Shown: positions 1-9,452, counted from the first letter of the stretch. The stretch is 64,000 nt of DNA from Pseudomonadota bacterium (GCA_030528565.1 JAUMYP010000001.1:1-64000); one strand, 5' to 3'. Made by a program: numbers and translations. Notes: generated from the letters alone by a model not told the origin.

Positions 1-1513
1 CAAACAGCAGCGCCAAAGCCCCGGTCACATGCGGCGCGGCCATGGAGGTGCCGGTCAAGTCCTTGTAGCCGAATTTCGTGGCATTGTCGAGGGCATCAAT
101 GCTGTCAGGAAGGAAGTGTTTGTTGCCGTCGGCATCGGTTTGAAATGCCGTATTGCCATCTTTCAGATACAGGCCATCTACAAAGGCAGAATTGATTTTT
201 GTCCCAGGCGCGGCCAAGCACCATTCCATTGACAGGCCACACTTCATTGAGCTGTTGCTGAGGATATAAGGACTGGACAAATCGCCCGTTGGCTGCACAT
301 TGGCCACGCTCAGCCAGTATTTTTCCAGCTCGGGCATATGCCGGGGCAGGCTGGCATGCACACCGGCAATCGGGGCGACATCCAGCGACGGAATGAGGTA
401 TTCATGGTTTCCGGCGGCCCAAACCTGAATCAGGCCCATGCCTTTGCCATGCCGGGTTTCTCCCGCCAGACTGCCTTCGCGTAGTATTTCCCAATAGGCT
501 TGCAGTTCTGGGTTGCTGTAGAAGGCGTCTTGCTCGTCCGGGAAATAGGGCTCAAATTGCAGTCCCCAGCTATGGTTGATGGCACGAACGCCGTTGGCGT
601 TCATTTGGCTGTACATATCTTCAAAGGCGCTGTTATCGGCAAATTGGCCATATTGGCAGCCGGGGCCTCCCAGAAAAATGCACAGCGGGCTGAGGTGCCA
701 GAAACTGTCGCCAAACAGCCGGGCCGAGCTGAAATCCGCGCCGAACGCCACGCCATGCATGCCGTTGCCGTCACGGCTGGCGGCCATGGTGCCAGCCACA
801 TGGGTGCCGTGGAGGTCATAGCGCATTGAGGTTTTATCCCTGAATTCGGTGGCCCAGGCAGCGCCGACGGGATTAATCATGAGCAGAAAGTCCGTGTAGG
901 CGGGGTCCCAATAAAGGGCTTCGATGGATGGCCTGCCGCCATCGCTGGCAAAACAGGCATTGCTGTCCGGGTTTGCCAAATCACCCATGGATGAATCTGC
1001 CAGCGTGCAGCGAGTTCCATCTGCCCGCAGATTGCCGATGATGAGCCCTTGATGATTTTTACCGGAAAATTCACCGTGTCCGAGGGCAACACCGGAATCA
1101 AACAGGCCGATACGGATACCACTGCCAGTCAGGCCGCGCGCATAGGCATGCTGGGCATTGATTGCCGCAAGCCCCCAGTCCTGCATGAACTCATCGGTTT
1201 TCCAGCTCTCGGCATCGCCGAGTTTGCCGGTTTCGCTGTAGCTGGCCGTCACCGGGGTGATATTGCTTGCAGATGCGCTGCTATTGGGCGCAGGTTTGCC
1301 GGCAAGGGCGAACTGAAGATGTGCAATCTGGCGAGCCTGGCAGCTTGCGCGCTGTGCCGCAGTGGCGGCATCTGCACAGCTTGCCGTAGTCATTGCCACA
1401 TCGCTTATATCTGCGTCTGCCAATGCCGCAGGGGCAACGCTGACCAGCAGGCTACAGGCAATTGCTTGAAAAAGCCTGGAACGCATGGGGGTGGGGCATA
1501 CCTTGAGCTTCAT
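1..1513 (-). CDS. S8 family (subtilisin-like) serine protease, 3'-truncated by window edge
   Basis: Secreted serine endopeptidase. Reading leftward from ATG 1513, preceded by a good AAGGAAA ribosome site, the product begins with a signal peptide (hydrophobic stretch ending near ALADAD, about residue 30). The subtilase triad follows in order: FDSGV (Asp), HGTHVAGT (His) and GTSMAAPHVTGA (Ser) at the window edge. The 504 visible codons end just after the Ser motif, so the end of the peptidase domain and whatever follows are outside. In Gram-negatives such proteases with long catalytic domains often carry a C-terminal autotransporter barrel (NalP type); that is inference, since the barrel cannot be seen. 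Divergent from msrAB, with an AT-rich spacer between them. Confidence 0.9.
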   Translation of the reverse strand, partial: MKLKVCPTPMRSRLFQAIACSLLVSVAPAALADADISDVAMTTASCADAATAAQRASCQARQIAHLQFALAGKPAPNSSASASNITPVTASYSETGKLGDAESWKTDEFMQDWGLAAINAQHAYARGLTGSGIRIGLFDSGVALGHGEFSGKNHQGLIIGNLRADGTRCTLADSSMGDLANPDSNACFASDGGRPSIEALYWDPAYTDFLLMINPVGAAWATEFRDKTSMRYDLHGTHVAGTMAASRDGNGMHGVAFGADFSSARLFGDSFWHLSPLCIFLGGPGCQYGQFADNSAFEDMYSQMNANGVRAINHSWGLQFEPYFPDEQDAFYSNPELQAYWEILREGSLAGETRHGKGMGLIQVWAAGNHEYLIPSLDVAPIAGVHASLPRHMPELEKYWLSVANVQPTGDLSSPYILSNSSMKCGLSMEWCLAAPGTKINSAFVDGLYLKDGNTAFQTDADGNKHFLPDSIDALDNATKFGYKDLTGTSMAAPHVTGALALLF

Positions 1514-1629
1514 AGCAGTTTCCTTTGGGGTAAATTATTAATTATTGCTGAATGGTTTTTAGCACAGTCGCCGCAAACCCGCCAGCGTCCGGGTCTGAGC
1601 GAGTGCTTGAAATCGTTATTTGTTGCCCC

Positions 1630-2967
1630 ATGAATGCTTTCATGAAACTACCCAATCTCATCGCTATCGCCGTTGCGCTGCTGGTCGCCAGCTTGCTGGC
1701 CGTATTTGCCCTGCGGCCGCCGCAGGCGGCACCGCTTATCAGTCATCGAGGAAATGCAATGTCCGAACATACCGAAACCATCGTCTTTGGCATGGGCTGT
1801 TTCTGGGGCGCGGAAAAGCGCATGGCTGCCATCGACGGCGTGCTAGATGTGGAGTCTGGCTATGCCAATGGCGATGCCAGCGATACCAGCTACCGGCAGG
1901 TGCTGGCGCTGGAGAAGCAAATCCAGGGCGGCCAGGTGGCTGCACGTAACCACGCCGAGGTGGTGAAGGTGACTTTCGACAGGCAAAAAGTTGAGCTTGC
2001 CACCATTCTTGCCGCATTTTGGGAAAACCACGACCCGACGCAGGCAGACGGGCAGGGCAATGACATCGGCAGCAATTACCGCAGCGCGATTTACTACACC
2101 CGCCCTGAGCAGGCGCAACTGGCCGCGCAGACCCGCGATATCTATCAGGCGGCGCTGACGCGTGCGGGTTTCGGGCAGATTGTCACCGAGATTGAGGCGC
2201 TGAAAAATTATGTGCGCGCCGAGGACTATCACCAGGATTATCTGGTGAAAAACCCCGACGGCTATTGCGGCCTGGGTGGCACCGGCGTGAAGTACGGCAT
2301 GGAAGGCGAAGGCGGGCATCAGCCGCTGGAGCCAGCCAGCCTCAATGCCGAACGGCAGTTGCTGGTATTCGAGGCCGAAACCTGCCCGTACTGCGAGAAA
2401 TTCAAGGCCGATATTCTCGATAACTGGCAGGCCGATGTGCCGGTGGCGCGCAGCCTCTCGCCACAGCCGCCGACCGGCTGGGCGCTGGAAAAAGCCCTGT
2501 TTGCCACGCCCACCATCGTGTTGTTTGAAAACGGCCGCGAAGTGGCGCGCTATACCGGTTATAACGGTGAGGCGCGCAAGTTCTGGCAGTGGTTGGGCTT
2601 TCAATTGCTGAGCCCCGAGCAACGCCGCATCGCTTTTGAGCAGGGCACCGAAATCCCCGGCAGCGGCTCGCATCTGGATGAAAAACGTCCCGGCACCTAT
2701 GTGGATCCGGTGAGTGGCGCGCCGCTGTTCCGCAGCGATGCCAAGTACGACAGCGATACTGGCTGGCCGAGCTTCTTCAACCCGGTGGAAGGCGCACTGG
2801 AGCTGCGCGAAGACTTGAGCCACGGTATGCGCCGGATAGAAGTCATCTCGAAAAGTTCCGGCATCCATCTGGGACATGTGTTTGACGATGGCCCGCCGCC
2901 CACCGGCAAGCGTTATTGCATCAATGGCAATGTGCTGAAATTCGTGCCCGACAAGGAAGCCCACTGA
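1630..2967 (+). CDS. msrAB: Fused peptide methionine sulfoxide reductase MsrA / thioredoxin-like / MsrB
   Basis: Reduces both S and R epimers of oxidised methionine in proteins, probably in the envelope. From ATG 1630: an N-terminal hydrophobic segment (signal or anchor, residues about 5-28), MsrA (catalytic GCFWG, later NPDGYCGLGG with a resolving Cys), a thioredoxin/glutaredoxin-like domain with a CPYC redox site (about residue 255), then MsrB (GWPSFF, HLGHVF, catalytic RYCIN near the C-terminus). The MsrB part lacks the usual zinc CxxC pairs. Neisserial PilB has the order Trx-MsrA-MsrB; here the redox domain sits between the two reductases. No clear Shine-Dalgarno, so ATG 1642 is also possible. 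The stop overlaps the next start (TGATG), suggesting coupling. Confidence 0.92.
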   Translation: MNAFMKLPNLIAIAVALLVASLLAVFALRPPQAAPLISHRGNAMSEHTETIVFGMGCFWGAEKRMAAIDGVLDVESGYANGDASDTSYRQVLALEKQIQGGQVAARNHAEVVKVTFDRQKVELATILAAFWENHDPTQADGQGNDIGSNYRSAIYYTRPEQAQLAAQTRDIYQAALTRAGFGQIVTEIEALKNYVRAEDYHQDYLVKNPDGYCGLGGTGVKYGMEGEGGHQPLEPASLNAERQLLVFEAETCPYCEKFKADILDNWQADVPVARSLSPQPPTGWALEKALFATPTIVLFENGREVARYTGYNGEARKFWQWLGFQLLSPEQRRIAFEQGTEIPGSGSHLDEKRPGTYVDPVSGAPLFRSDAKYDSDTGWPSFFNPVEGALELREDLSHGMRRIEVISKSSGIHLGHVFDDGPPPTGKRYCINGNVLKFVPDKEAH

Positions 2968-3764
2968 TGCAGGATTTGCGTGTTTCCATCATTCAGGGCG
3001 ATACCCGCTGGCACGACCCGGCAGGCAACCGTGATTATTACGCCGGACGGGTTGCGCCGCTGGCAGGCAAAACCGATTTGGTCATATTGCCGGAAACTTT
3101 CACCAGCGGCTTTTCCAATGATGCGGTGACAAACGCCGAGGACATGCAGGGGGAAACCGTGGCCTGGATGCGCGCGCAGGCGCAAAAACTGGATGCGGCC
3201 ATCACCGGCAGCCTGCAATTGCGGGCGGGCGATGCAGTATTCAACCGCCTGCTGTTTGCCACCCCCGATGGCCGCGTACAGCATTACGACAAGCGCCATC
3301 TGTTCACCTTTGCCGGTGAACATCAACGCTATGCCGCAGGCCGCGAGCGCCTGATTGTGGAATGGCGCGGCTGGCGGATTTGCCCGCTGGTTTGCTATGA
3401 CCTGCGCTTTCCGGTATTTGCCCGCAACCGCCCAGACCCGGCGCGCGGCAATGCGCCGGATTACGACCTGCTGATATTCGTCGCCAACTGGCCGGCAGCG
3501 CGTGCCTATCCGTGGAAAACCCTGCTGCGCGCCCGCGCTATCGAAAACCTCTGCTATGTGGCCGGGGTTAACCGCACCGGCCGTGATGGCAATGCGCTGG
3601 AATATTCCGGTGACAGCGCGCTGATTGATTTTCTTGGCCAGCCGCTTGCCGAAGGCGAGGGCGAGTTTGTCGCCACCGCCACACTTTCAGCCGAAGCACT
3701 GGCCGACTTCCGCCAGCGTTTCCCGGCGCTGGAGGATGGCGATGCTTTTGTACTGACTCATTGA
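2967..3764 (+). CDS. Nitrilase-superfamily amidase (omega-amidase YafV-like)
   Basis: Carbon-nitrogen hydrolase of 265 residues, the usual size for YafV/Nit2-type omega-amidases, which deaminate alpha-ketoglutaramate or ketosuccinamate. The Glu-Lys-Cys catalytic triad is visible in LPETFTSGF, YDKRHLF and LVCYDLRFP. The ATG at 2967 overlaps the stop of msrAB, so the two genes are probably one operon; methionine salvage and repair is a shared theme. A degenerate copy of the last 104 bp occurs further downstream (5029-5132). Confidence 0.9.
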   Translation: MQDLRVSIIQGDTRWHDPAGNRDYYAGRVAPLAGKTDLVILPETFTSGFSNDAVTNAEDMQGETVAWMRAQAQKLDAAITGSLQLRAGDAVFNRLLFATPDGRVQHYDKRHLFTFAGEHQRYAAGRERLIVEWRGWRICPLVCYDLRFPVFARNRPDPARGNAPDYDLLIFVANWPAARAYPWKTLLRARAIENLCYVAGVNRTGRDGNALEYSGDSALIDFLGQPLAEGEGEFVATATLSAEALADFRQRFPALEDGDAFVLTH

Positions 3765-3822
3765 AATTTCAGGCATTGCGTAAAATGCAGGTTTGCTTCG
3801 TTCACCCTGAGAGGGTATCTGC

Positions 3823-4839
3823 ATGATTTCGATGAAACCTCTGGCTATGGCGCTGTTGTTGGGCGGCATCGCACTTTCTTTTACTGCCTGCAAGAAAGCT
3901 GTCGAGGCTGTTGAAGTGGTCAGCAAGGCCGCTGCCAATGCGGCTGGTGGCGATAGCAAAGCTAATACCGATAGCAATGTGCCTGGATACAGCCGTGAAA
4001 AGTTTAACGCCTATGTCGAGTGTTACAACGATGCCGATTCGGGTGCGCATCAAGCCATGCGCCGTTATGGTCAGTGGGTTCAGAACATGGATACAGGTCC
4101 GACCGGCAAGGAGCGCACTATTTATGGCACCTATACCGTTCCCGACCATGTAGTACAAAAATGCAGCGAAATGACGGCATTGGCGGATGCCAAGCCTGTG
4201 ATTGCCGAGCTGGATGGCGCAGCCAAGAACTATGCCGCCGCCTTGGGAGCCTGGGCAGCCAAGTTGCAGGAAGCCGACAAGTATTACAGCAATCAAGATT
4301 ACAAGGACGACCAGATGGCCAAGGGCAAGGCCATGCATGCCGACTTTGTGGCCGCCTACAAAGCCTTTGATGAGGCCAGTGGCCAGTTCAGCGATGCGCT
4401 GGAGGAAATTGGCCGCAAGCGTCGACTCGAGGAACTGGCTGCTCTGGAAAAATCTGAAGGCAAGAAGTTTCGCTATTGGCATCTGTCCACTGCGCTGAAT
4501 GCCGAGTCATTGGTGGATTATCTTCGTGAAGAAGAATTTGATGTGGAAAAAGCGCAGCAACTTATCCAGGCTTATGAAGAAAGCAGCGAAGCGCTGAAGA
4601 ATCACGCCAAATCGGGCGAAAAAGACGTGCCGATGATGTTCTCGATGTACGAAAACGAGCTCGATGCCTTCCTTGTTACTGCTAAAAAACGCATGCGCCG
4701 GGTGCGCGACAAAGAGGCATACAGCACAGGTGAGCGAATGAACATCAATAGCGGCAACGGCTGGATGGTGGAGGGCTCCCGGGAAAGACTGCTGCGTGAC
4801 TATAACGAACTGGTCGAGGCCAGCAACCGCCTGAATTAA
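3823..4839 (+). CDS. DUF3829 (YiiG-like) lipoprotein
   Basis: Predicted outer-membrane or periplasmic lipoprotein of 338 residues, function unknown. The N-terminus is a lipoprotein signal (MISMKPLAMALLLGGIALSF) with lipobox FTAC and Cys at residue 23; the mature part is mostly helical and charged, as in the DUF3829/YiiG family. The AGAGGG element 7 nt upstream supports ATG 3823 over the ATG three codons on. It is a monocistronic unit closed by a strong intrinsic terminator. Confidence 0.75.
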   Translation: MISMKPLAMALLLGGIALSFTACKKAVEAVEVVSKAAANAAGGDSKANTDSNVPGYSREKFNAYVECYNDADSGAHQAMRRYGQWVQNMDTGPTGKERTIYGTYTVPDHVVQKCSEMTALADAKPVIAELDGAAKNYAAALGAWAAKLQEADKYYSNQDYKDDQMAKGKAMHADFVAAYKAFDEASGQFSDALEEIGRKRRLEELAALEKSEGKKFRYWHLSTALNAESLVDYLREEEFDVEKAQQLIQAYEESSEALKNHAKSGEKDVPMMFSMYENELDAFLVTAKKRMRRVRDKEAYSTGERMNINSGNGWMVEGSRERLLRDYNELVEASNRLN

Positions 4840-4867
4840 TAAAACTGGCGATTGGCAAGAGCCTCCC

Positions 4868-4901
4868 AAAACAAGACCCGGCTTTTGGCCGGGTCTTGTT
4901 T
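4868..4901 (+). terminator. Intrinsic terminator after the DUF3829 lipoprotein gene
   Basis: A perfect 13-bp stem (AACAAGACCCGGC, 4870-4882, with 4888-4900) and a TTTTG loop, ending in a short T run. It lies 30 bp after the stop of the lipoprotein gene. Confidence 0.85.
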
Positions 4902-5028
4902 CATCCAGTGAGTGCCAATTAACGCCCCCTGGGTGCGTTGGTAACTGAATAGTGTGTAATCGCCTTCGCCGCTGCCATTAACGGCGATGACAGCGAAGCG
5001 CCCTTGCCCTGAAGCGTCCGGGGCAGGC

Positions 5029-5132
5029 GCGAGTTTGTCGCCACCGCCACATTCTCAGCCGAAGCACTGCCCGACCTCTGCCAGCGTTTCCCGGCGCTGG
5101 ATGATGGTGATGCTTTTGTGCTGAGCATCTGA
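5029..5132 (+). pseudogene. Degenerate duplicate of the 3' end of the nitrilase gene
   Basis: These 104 bases align without gaps to the last 104 bases of the amidase gene (3661-3764), including the stop codon in frame, with roughly a dozen mismatches. No start or upstream part of the gene is present, so this is a gene-end remnant. The rest of the 4906-5263 gap shows no gene; it holds only a small hairpin (CGGCTT/AAGCCG, about 5139-5154). Confidence 0.8.
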
Positions 5133-5263
5133 AAATATCGGCTTTTTGAAGCCGCACAATACTGCGTTCATTTAGCGTCTTTTCTAGAGAAGGTAACAGC
5201 TGGGCAAGAAATCAACGGATTATTGGAGCCTGTTCAAAGCCTCTTACACAAGTATCGTGCAAT

Positions 5264-5863
5264 TTATGTGTTTGTCATTGCCCGCCTGACCGGGGCATAG
5301 CTGCGCCGGTGTTCGGGGCAGGGGCCGTAGCGTTGCAGGGCGCTCAGGTGCGCGGGGCTGGGGTAGCCCTTGTGCCGGGCAAAGCCGTATTCGGGATAGT
5401 GTGTGTCCAGTTCCAGAAGGCGGGCATCGCGGGCGGTTTTGGCAAGTATCGAGGCGGCCATGATGGCGGGCTCCAGGGCATCGCCACCGACCAGTGCTTC
5501 GGCCGGGCAGGGCAAGTCCAGTGGCAGGCGGTTGCCGTCGATGCGGGCAAAGCTGGGCGCGGGCGTCAGTGCCAAGAGCGCGCGGCGCATGCCGGTGAGC
5601 GTGGCTTGCAGGATGTTGAGCGCGTCGATTTCGGCCGCTTCCACAAATTCCACATGCCAGGCCAGGGCGTGCTGGCGAATCAAGGGTGCCAGGGCCTCGC
5701 GCTTTTTCTCGCTGAGTTTTTTCGAATCGTTCAGGCCCGCAATCGGCCGCGCCGGGTCAAGGATGACCGCAGCCACGGCCACCGGGCCGGCCAGCGGGCC
5801 GCGACCGGCTTCGTCCACGCCAGCCATGCGGCTCAGGTCGGGGGCAAACAATTCAGCCTGCAT
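5264..5863 (-). CDS. rnhB: Ribonuclease HII
   Basis: Cleaves the RNA strand of RNA-DNA hybrids, including single ribonucleotides in DNA. 199 residues. The family signature [14 protein letters not shown] is at residues 14-27, with [12 protein letters not shown] and a later SILAKTARD. The ATG at 5863 lies inside the end of lpxB (11-bp overlap), and the protein starts only a few residues before the conserved core, as in other RNase HII. Last gene visible in the frr-to-rnhB operon; lpxB-rnhB is a common gammaproteobacterial pair. Confidence 0.95.
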   Translation of the reverse strand: MQAELFAPDLSRMAGVDEAGRGPLAGPVAVAAVILDPARPIAGLNDSKKLSEKKREALAPLIRQHALAWHVEFVEAAEIDALNILQATLTGMRRALLALTPAPSFARIDGNRLPLDLPCPAEALVGGDALEPAIMAASILAKTARDARLLELDTHYPEYGFARHKGYPSPAHLSALQRYGPCPEHRRSYAPVRRAMTNT

Positions 5864-7193
5864 CGCCAAGCAGCTCTGCGACTGCCGCGGCGGCGCTATG
5901 CGCGGCCGACTGGGCAAGACGCTGGTGGATGGCTTCAAATTGCGGCAGCAGGGCTGCGCGTGCGTCCCGGTCATCCAGCCAGTGCAGTACGGCTTGGGCA
6001 AGATTGGCGGGTGTGCATTCATCCTGCAAAAACTCAGGTACCAGGGTTTTGCCAGCCAGGATATTGGGCAGGCTGACGTGGCGGGTTTTCAAAAGCCGCA
6101 AGTGTTTGACGATGGCATAGCTGGGCGCGGAAATGCGGTGGCCGATGACCATTGGCCGTTTGCACAGCATCGCTTCCAGTGCGGCGGTGCCGGAGGCCAG
6201 CAGTACGCAGTCGCTGGCTATCATCGCCTCGCGTGCCTGAGCATCGAAAAGCCGGAAATCGGGAGGCGCCGTACTGGTGCCGCTTTTTCCGGGCTGCGTG
6301 TTCCAAGTCCCGAGTCCGGTATCTGCGATGATGGCCTCGATTGCTGCGCGGCAGGCCGGGCTGGCCGCAGGAATAAGCACTTCCAGCCCCGGCTTTTGTG
6401 CGCCGATTTGCCGGGCAGCGGCAAGAAAGGTCGGCAACATGCGGCGGATTTCGCCAAGGCGCGAGCCGGGCAGTAGCGCCAGCAGCGGGGCGCTGGCATC
6501 CACGCCCAGCCGGGCTCGGGCAGCGGCGCGCTCGGGATGCAGCGGGATTTCATCGGCCATCGGGTGGCCGACAAATACCGCATCCACGCCCAGCCGGGCG
6601 CGGGCAGCGGCGCGGTCGGGATGCAGCGGGATTTCATCGGCCATCGGGTGGCCGACAAAGACCGCATCCACGCCATGCCGGGCGTAAATCGGTGGCTCCA
6701 TCGGGAACAGGCAGAGCACGCGGTCGGCGGCCTCACCCATCTTGGCGGCGCGGTTCTCGCGCCAGGCCCAGACGCTGGGGCTGACATAGTGCACGGTGGA
6801 GAGGCCGCGCTGCTTCAGCCATTTTTCAACGCCAAGGTTGAAGTCCGGGGCGTCGATGCCGATGAAGATATCCGCCTGCCAGTCCAGCACTTGTTGGCGG
6901 AATTGCTTGCGCAGCCGCAGAAGCCGCGGCAGATGCGCCAGCACTTCGGCCAGTCCCATTACTGCAAGCGCCTCGGCATCGTGCCAGATGTGCATCCCTG
7001 CCGCGCGCATTTGTGCGCCGCCGATGCCGGCAAATTCGGCATGCGCAAAGCGTTCGCGCAGGGCAGTTATCAGGCCAGCGCCCAGGATATCGCCGGAGGC
7101 TTCCCCGGCGCACAGGGCGATGCGCAAGGGGGCGGGGCGGGGGCGAGACGTATCCAAGTCCCGAGTCCCGAGTCCCGAGTCCCGGTTATTCAT
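5853..7193 (-). CDS. lpxB: Lipid-A-disaccharide synthase, with internal tandem duplication
   Basis: Condenses UDP-2,3-diacylglucosamine with lipid X to make the lipid A disaccharide at the inner membrane. [16 protein letters not shown] near the N-terminus and [26 protein letters not shown] and [16 protein letters not shown] are LpxB hallmarks. At 446 residues it exceeds the usual 380 or so for three visible reasons: an N-terminal extension coded by a heptamer repeat (residues 3-12), a 28-residue exact-period duplication (about residues 176-231, [15 protein letters not shown] seen twice), and an insertion of repeat-like sequence ([12 protein letters not shown]). ATG 7193 overlaps the lpxA stop (ATGA). 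A TTG at about residue 23, just before the conserved core, is an alternative start. Confidence 0.9.
   Translation of the reverse strand: MNNRDSGLGTRDLDTSRPRPAPLRIALCAGEASGDILGAGLITALRERFAHAEFAGIGGAQMRAAGMHIWHDAEALAVMGLAEVLAHLPRLLRLRKQFRQQVLDWQADIFIGIDAPDFNLGVEKWLKQRGLSTVHYVSPSVWAWRENRAAKMGEAADRVLCLFPMEPPIYARHGVDAVFVGHPMADEIPLHPDRAAARARLGVDAVFVGHPMADEIPLHPERAAARARLGVDASAPLLALLPGSRLGEIRRMLPTFLAAARQIGAQKPGLEVLIPAASPACRAAIEAIIADTGLGTWNTQPGKSGTSTAPPDFRLFDAQAREAMIASDCVLLASGTAALEAMLCKRPMVIGHRISAPSYAIVKHLRLLKTRHVSLPNILAGKTLVPEFLQDECTPANLAQAVLHWLDDRDARAALLPQFEAIHQRLAQSAAHSAAAAVAELLGDAG
6502..6669 (-). repeat. 84-bp tandem duplication inside lpxB
   Basis: Two adjacent copies (6502-6585 and 6586-6669) of exactly 84 bp, nearly identical, keeping the reading frame and doubling a 28-residue block of LpxB. 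The few differences (for example Asp versus Glu before RAAARARLG) show it is not an assembly stutter of identical reads only. Confidence 0.95.
7158..7184 (-). repeat. Heptanucleotide repeat tract at the start of lpxB
   Basis: Four consecutive GTCCCGA units (plus-strand sense; GGGACTC on the coding strand), about three codons after the lpxB start. A related AAGTCCCGAGTCC stretch lies at about 6308-6320 inside the same gene. Seven is not a multiple of three, so a change in copy number would shift frame if ATG 7193 is the real start. Confidence 0.85.
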
Positions 7194-7969
7194 CGAATCA
7201 GTGGCCTTTCACCCTGGCCGATGAAGTCGAGGAATTGCTGCACATCCGGGCTGTGTGCGGCCATTTCCAGGAGCTCGGTGCGGGCTTCGTCGAACTTGGC
7301 ATCGCCCATATACAGGGCGCGATAGGCGCGCTTGATGGCGCGGATGCGCTCGGCATCAAAACCGCGGCGCTTGAGCCCTTCGCTGTTGATGCCGCGCGGG
7401 CGGGCATATTTGTCCTGCGCCACCATCAGGAACGGCGGCACATCGCCATTGACGAAGGCACCCATGCCGATAAAGGCATGGTCACCGATGCGGCAGAACT
7501 GGTGCACCCCGGCAAAGCCGGAAAGAATCACATGGTCGCCGACGCTGACATGTCCGGCGAGGGTGGCGTTATTGGAAAACACGCAGTGGTTGCCGACCTG
7601 GCAATCGTGGGCGATATGGGTATAGGCCAGCAGCCAGTTGCCGTTGCCGATGCGGGTCACGCCGCCGCCCGCGCCGGTGCCGCGGTTGAGGGTGACGAAC
7701 TCGCGGATTTGATTGTTGTCGCCGATTTCCAGGGTGACCCGCTCGCCGCGATATTTCTTGTCCTGCGGCTCGCCGCCAATGGCGGCATGGCCGTGGATGT
7801 AGTTATTGCAGCCAATCCGGGTGGGGCCGTGGAGACTGCAATGCGGCCCGATACGCGTGCCTGCGCCGATTTCCACCTCTGCGCCAATCACGGTAAACGC
7901 GCCGACTTCAACGTCCTGGGCAAGACGCGCGGCCGGGTCGATAAAGGCGCTGGGGTGGATACGGCTCAT
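7190..7969 (-). CDS. lpxA: UDP-N-acetylglucosamine acyltransferase
   Basis: First step of lipid A synthesis: transfers 3-hydroxyacyl from ACP to UDP-GlcNAc in the cytoplasm. 259 residues, the usual size. Left-handed beta-helix hexapeptide repeats run through residues about 5-180, with the catalytic His in [12 protein letters not shown] and the family's C-terminal helical part ([20 protein letters not shown]). Two bases separate its start from the fabZ stop, and its end overlaps lpxB. Confidence 0.97.
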   Translation of the reverse strand: MSRIHPSAFIDPAARLAQDVEVGAFTVIGAEVEIGAGTRIGPHCSLHGPTRIGCNNYIHGHAAIGGEPQDKKYRGERVTLEIGDNNQIREFVTLNRGTGAGGGVTRIGNGNWLLAYTHIAHDCQVGNHCVFSNNATLAGHVSVGDHVILSGFAGVHQFCRIGDHAFIGMGAFVNGDVPPFLMVAQDKYARPRGINSEGLKRRGFDAERIRAIKRAYRALYMGDAKFDEARTELLEMAAHSPDVQQFLDFIGQGERPLIR

Positions 7970-7971
7970 TT

Positions 7972-8427
7972 TCAGGCATCCACCTCGGCGCAGAGGATTT
8001 CCGCAGCGGCCACCTGCTGGCCGTCAACGAAAGCCGTGCAGGCATACAGGGTCATGTTGCGGATTTCACGTTTGATGCTGACTTCGATTTCCAGCCGGTC
8101 GCCGGGCACCACCATGCGGCTGAACTTGGCGCCATCGACCTTGACCAGATAGGAGAGCTTGCCCGCGTCAGCGCCGCCACGGCTCATATGGCTCAGCAGC
8201 CCGCCGGCCTGCGCCATCGCTTCGATGACCAGTACCCCGGGCATCACCGCATGGGCAGGGAAATGCCCCTGGAAGAACGGCTCGTTGATGCTGACATTTT
8301 TCCAGGCACGGATGGATTTGTTGGCCTCGAATCCGACCACGCGGTCAACCAGCAGGAAGGGATAGCGGTGCGGCAGCAGGTCGCGGATTTTTTCCACGTC
8401 CAGTGGCAGGGTAAGGGGAGTGCTCAT
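7972..8427 (-). CDS. fabZ: 3-hydroxyacyl-[acyl-carrier-protein] dehydratase
   Basis: Dehydrates beta-hydroxyacyl-ACP in fatty acid synthesis, competing with LpxA and LpxD for the same substrate pool, which explains its place between them. 151 residues with [11 protein letters not shown] and the hot-dog active site [20 protein letters not shown] (catalytic His and Glu). Abuts lpxD directly. Confidence 0.97.
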   Translation of the reverse strand: MSTPLTLPLDVEKIRDLLPHRYPFLLVDRVVGFEANKSIRAWKNVSINEPFFQGHFPAHAVMPGVLVIEAMAQAGGLLSHMSRGGADAGKLSYLVKVDGAKFSRMVVPGDRLEIEVSIKREIRNMTLYACTAFVDGQQVAAAEILCAEVDA

Positions 8428-9447
8428 TCAGTCAGTGTCCTTTGCCCGGTTGTGGGCATGACGGTAAAGGGTATCGAGTTGCTTGAAGCGGGCGGCATTT
8501 TTGCGCCAGCTGCGGTTGTCCATCAAGGGGGTGCCGGAAGAATATTCGCCCGGCTCGCGGATGGAATGGGTCACAAGGCTCATCGCCGTCACCATCACCT
8601 GGTCGCAGATTTCCAGATGTCCCAGCACCCCGGCGCCGCCGCCAATCAGGCAGTAGCGGCCGATTCTGGCGCTGCCTGCGGCAGCCGAGCAGCCAGCCAT
8701 GGCGGTATGCGCGCCGATATGCACGTTGTGGCCAATCTGGATGAGATTGTCCAGGCGCACGTCTTCTTCCAGCACGGTGTCTTCCAGTGCGCCGCGGTCG
8801 ATACAGGTATTGGCGCCGATTTCGCAATCATCGCCGACGCGCACGCCACCCAGTTGCGGCACTTTCAGCCAGCGGCCATTTTCCATGGCAAGACCGAAAC
8901 CGTCCGCGCCCAGCACCGCACCGGGATGGATGCGCACCCGCTGTCCCAGTTGCACGCGGGTCACCAGGGTGACGCGGGCAATCAACTCACAACCGGCGCC
9001 GATGATGCAGTCCTCGCCAATCACCGAGCCGGTGCCAATCACCGCCCCGGCGCCGACATGGCTGCGCGCGCCGATGCTGACGAAGGCGCCGATATGGGCG
9101 CTGGGGTCGATGATGGCTTCCGGGGCAATCACCGCGCTTGGGTGGATGCCCGGCGGGTATGGAGCCTGCGGCTCGAACAGCGCCGCGATGCGGGCAAAGG
9201 CCGCATACGGGTCATGGGCAATCAGCGCGGTCATCGGCGCACCTTCGGCATCGGCCTGGCGCATTACCACGATGCTGGCATGGCTATGCTGCAACTGGCT
9301 GCGGTAGCGCGGATTGGCCAGAAAGCCGAGCTGCCCCTTGCGGGCAGCCGCCAGGGTGGCAACGCCGGTGATTTTCACACTGGCATCGCCCACCACTTGC
9401 AGGCCGAATTGCTCTGCGAGCTGTGCTGCGCTATAGCTCCTGCCCAT
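8428..9447 (-). CDS. lpxD: UDP-3-O-(3-hydroxyacyl)glucosamine N-acyltransferase
   Basis: Third step of lipid A synthesis, N-acylation of UDP-3-O-acyl-glucosamine. 339 residues: the N-terminal LpxD domain (GLQVVGDASVKITGVATL) followed by hexapeptide beta-helix repeats and the conserved NVHIGAHTAMAGCSA segment carrying the catalytic His region. Only 5 bp separate it from bamA; the skp/ompH gene that usually sits here in gammaproteobacteria is absent. Confidence 0.96.
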   Translation of the reverse strand: MGRSYSAAQLAEQFGLQVVGDASVKITGVATLAAARKGQLGFLANPRYRSQLQHSHASIVVMRQADAEGAPMTALIAHDPYAAFARIAALFEPQAPYPPGIHPSAVIAPEAIIDPSAHIGAFVSIGARSHVGAGAVIGTGSVIGEDCIIGAGCELIARVTLVTRVQLGQRVRIHPGAVLGADGFGLAMENGRWLKVPQLGGVRVGDDCEIGANTCIDRGALEDTVLEEDVRLDNLIQIGHNVHIGAHTAMAGCSAAAGSARIGRYCLIGGGAGVLGHLEICDQVMVTAMSLVTHSIREPGEYSSGTPLMDNRSWRKNAARFKQLDTLYRHAHNRAKDTD

Positions 9448-9452
9448 GCGGC

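Noticed and set aside
1049..1633. Plus-strand frame over the protease N-terminus
   Set aside because: Antisense to the signal peptide and pro-region of a clear S8 protease; no independent support.
1843..2964. 373-codon minus-strand frame opposite msrAB
   Set aside because: Shadow of the MsrA/MsrB frame; no ribosome site, no recognisable motif.
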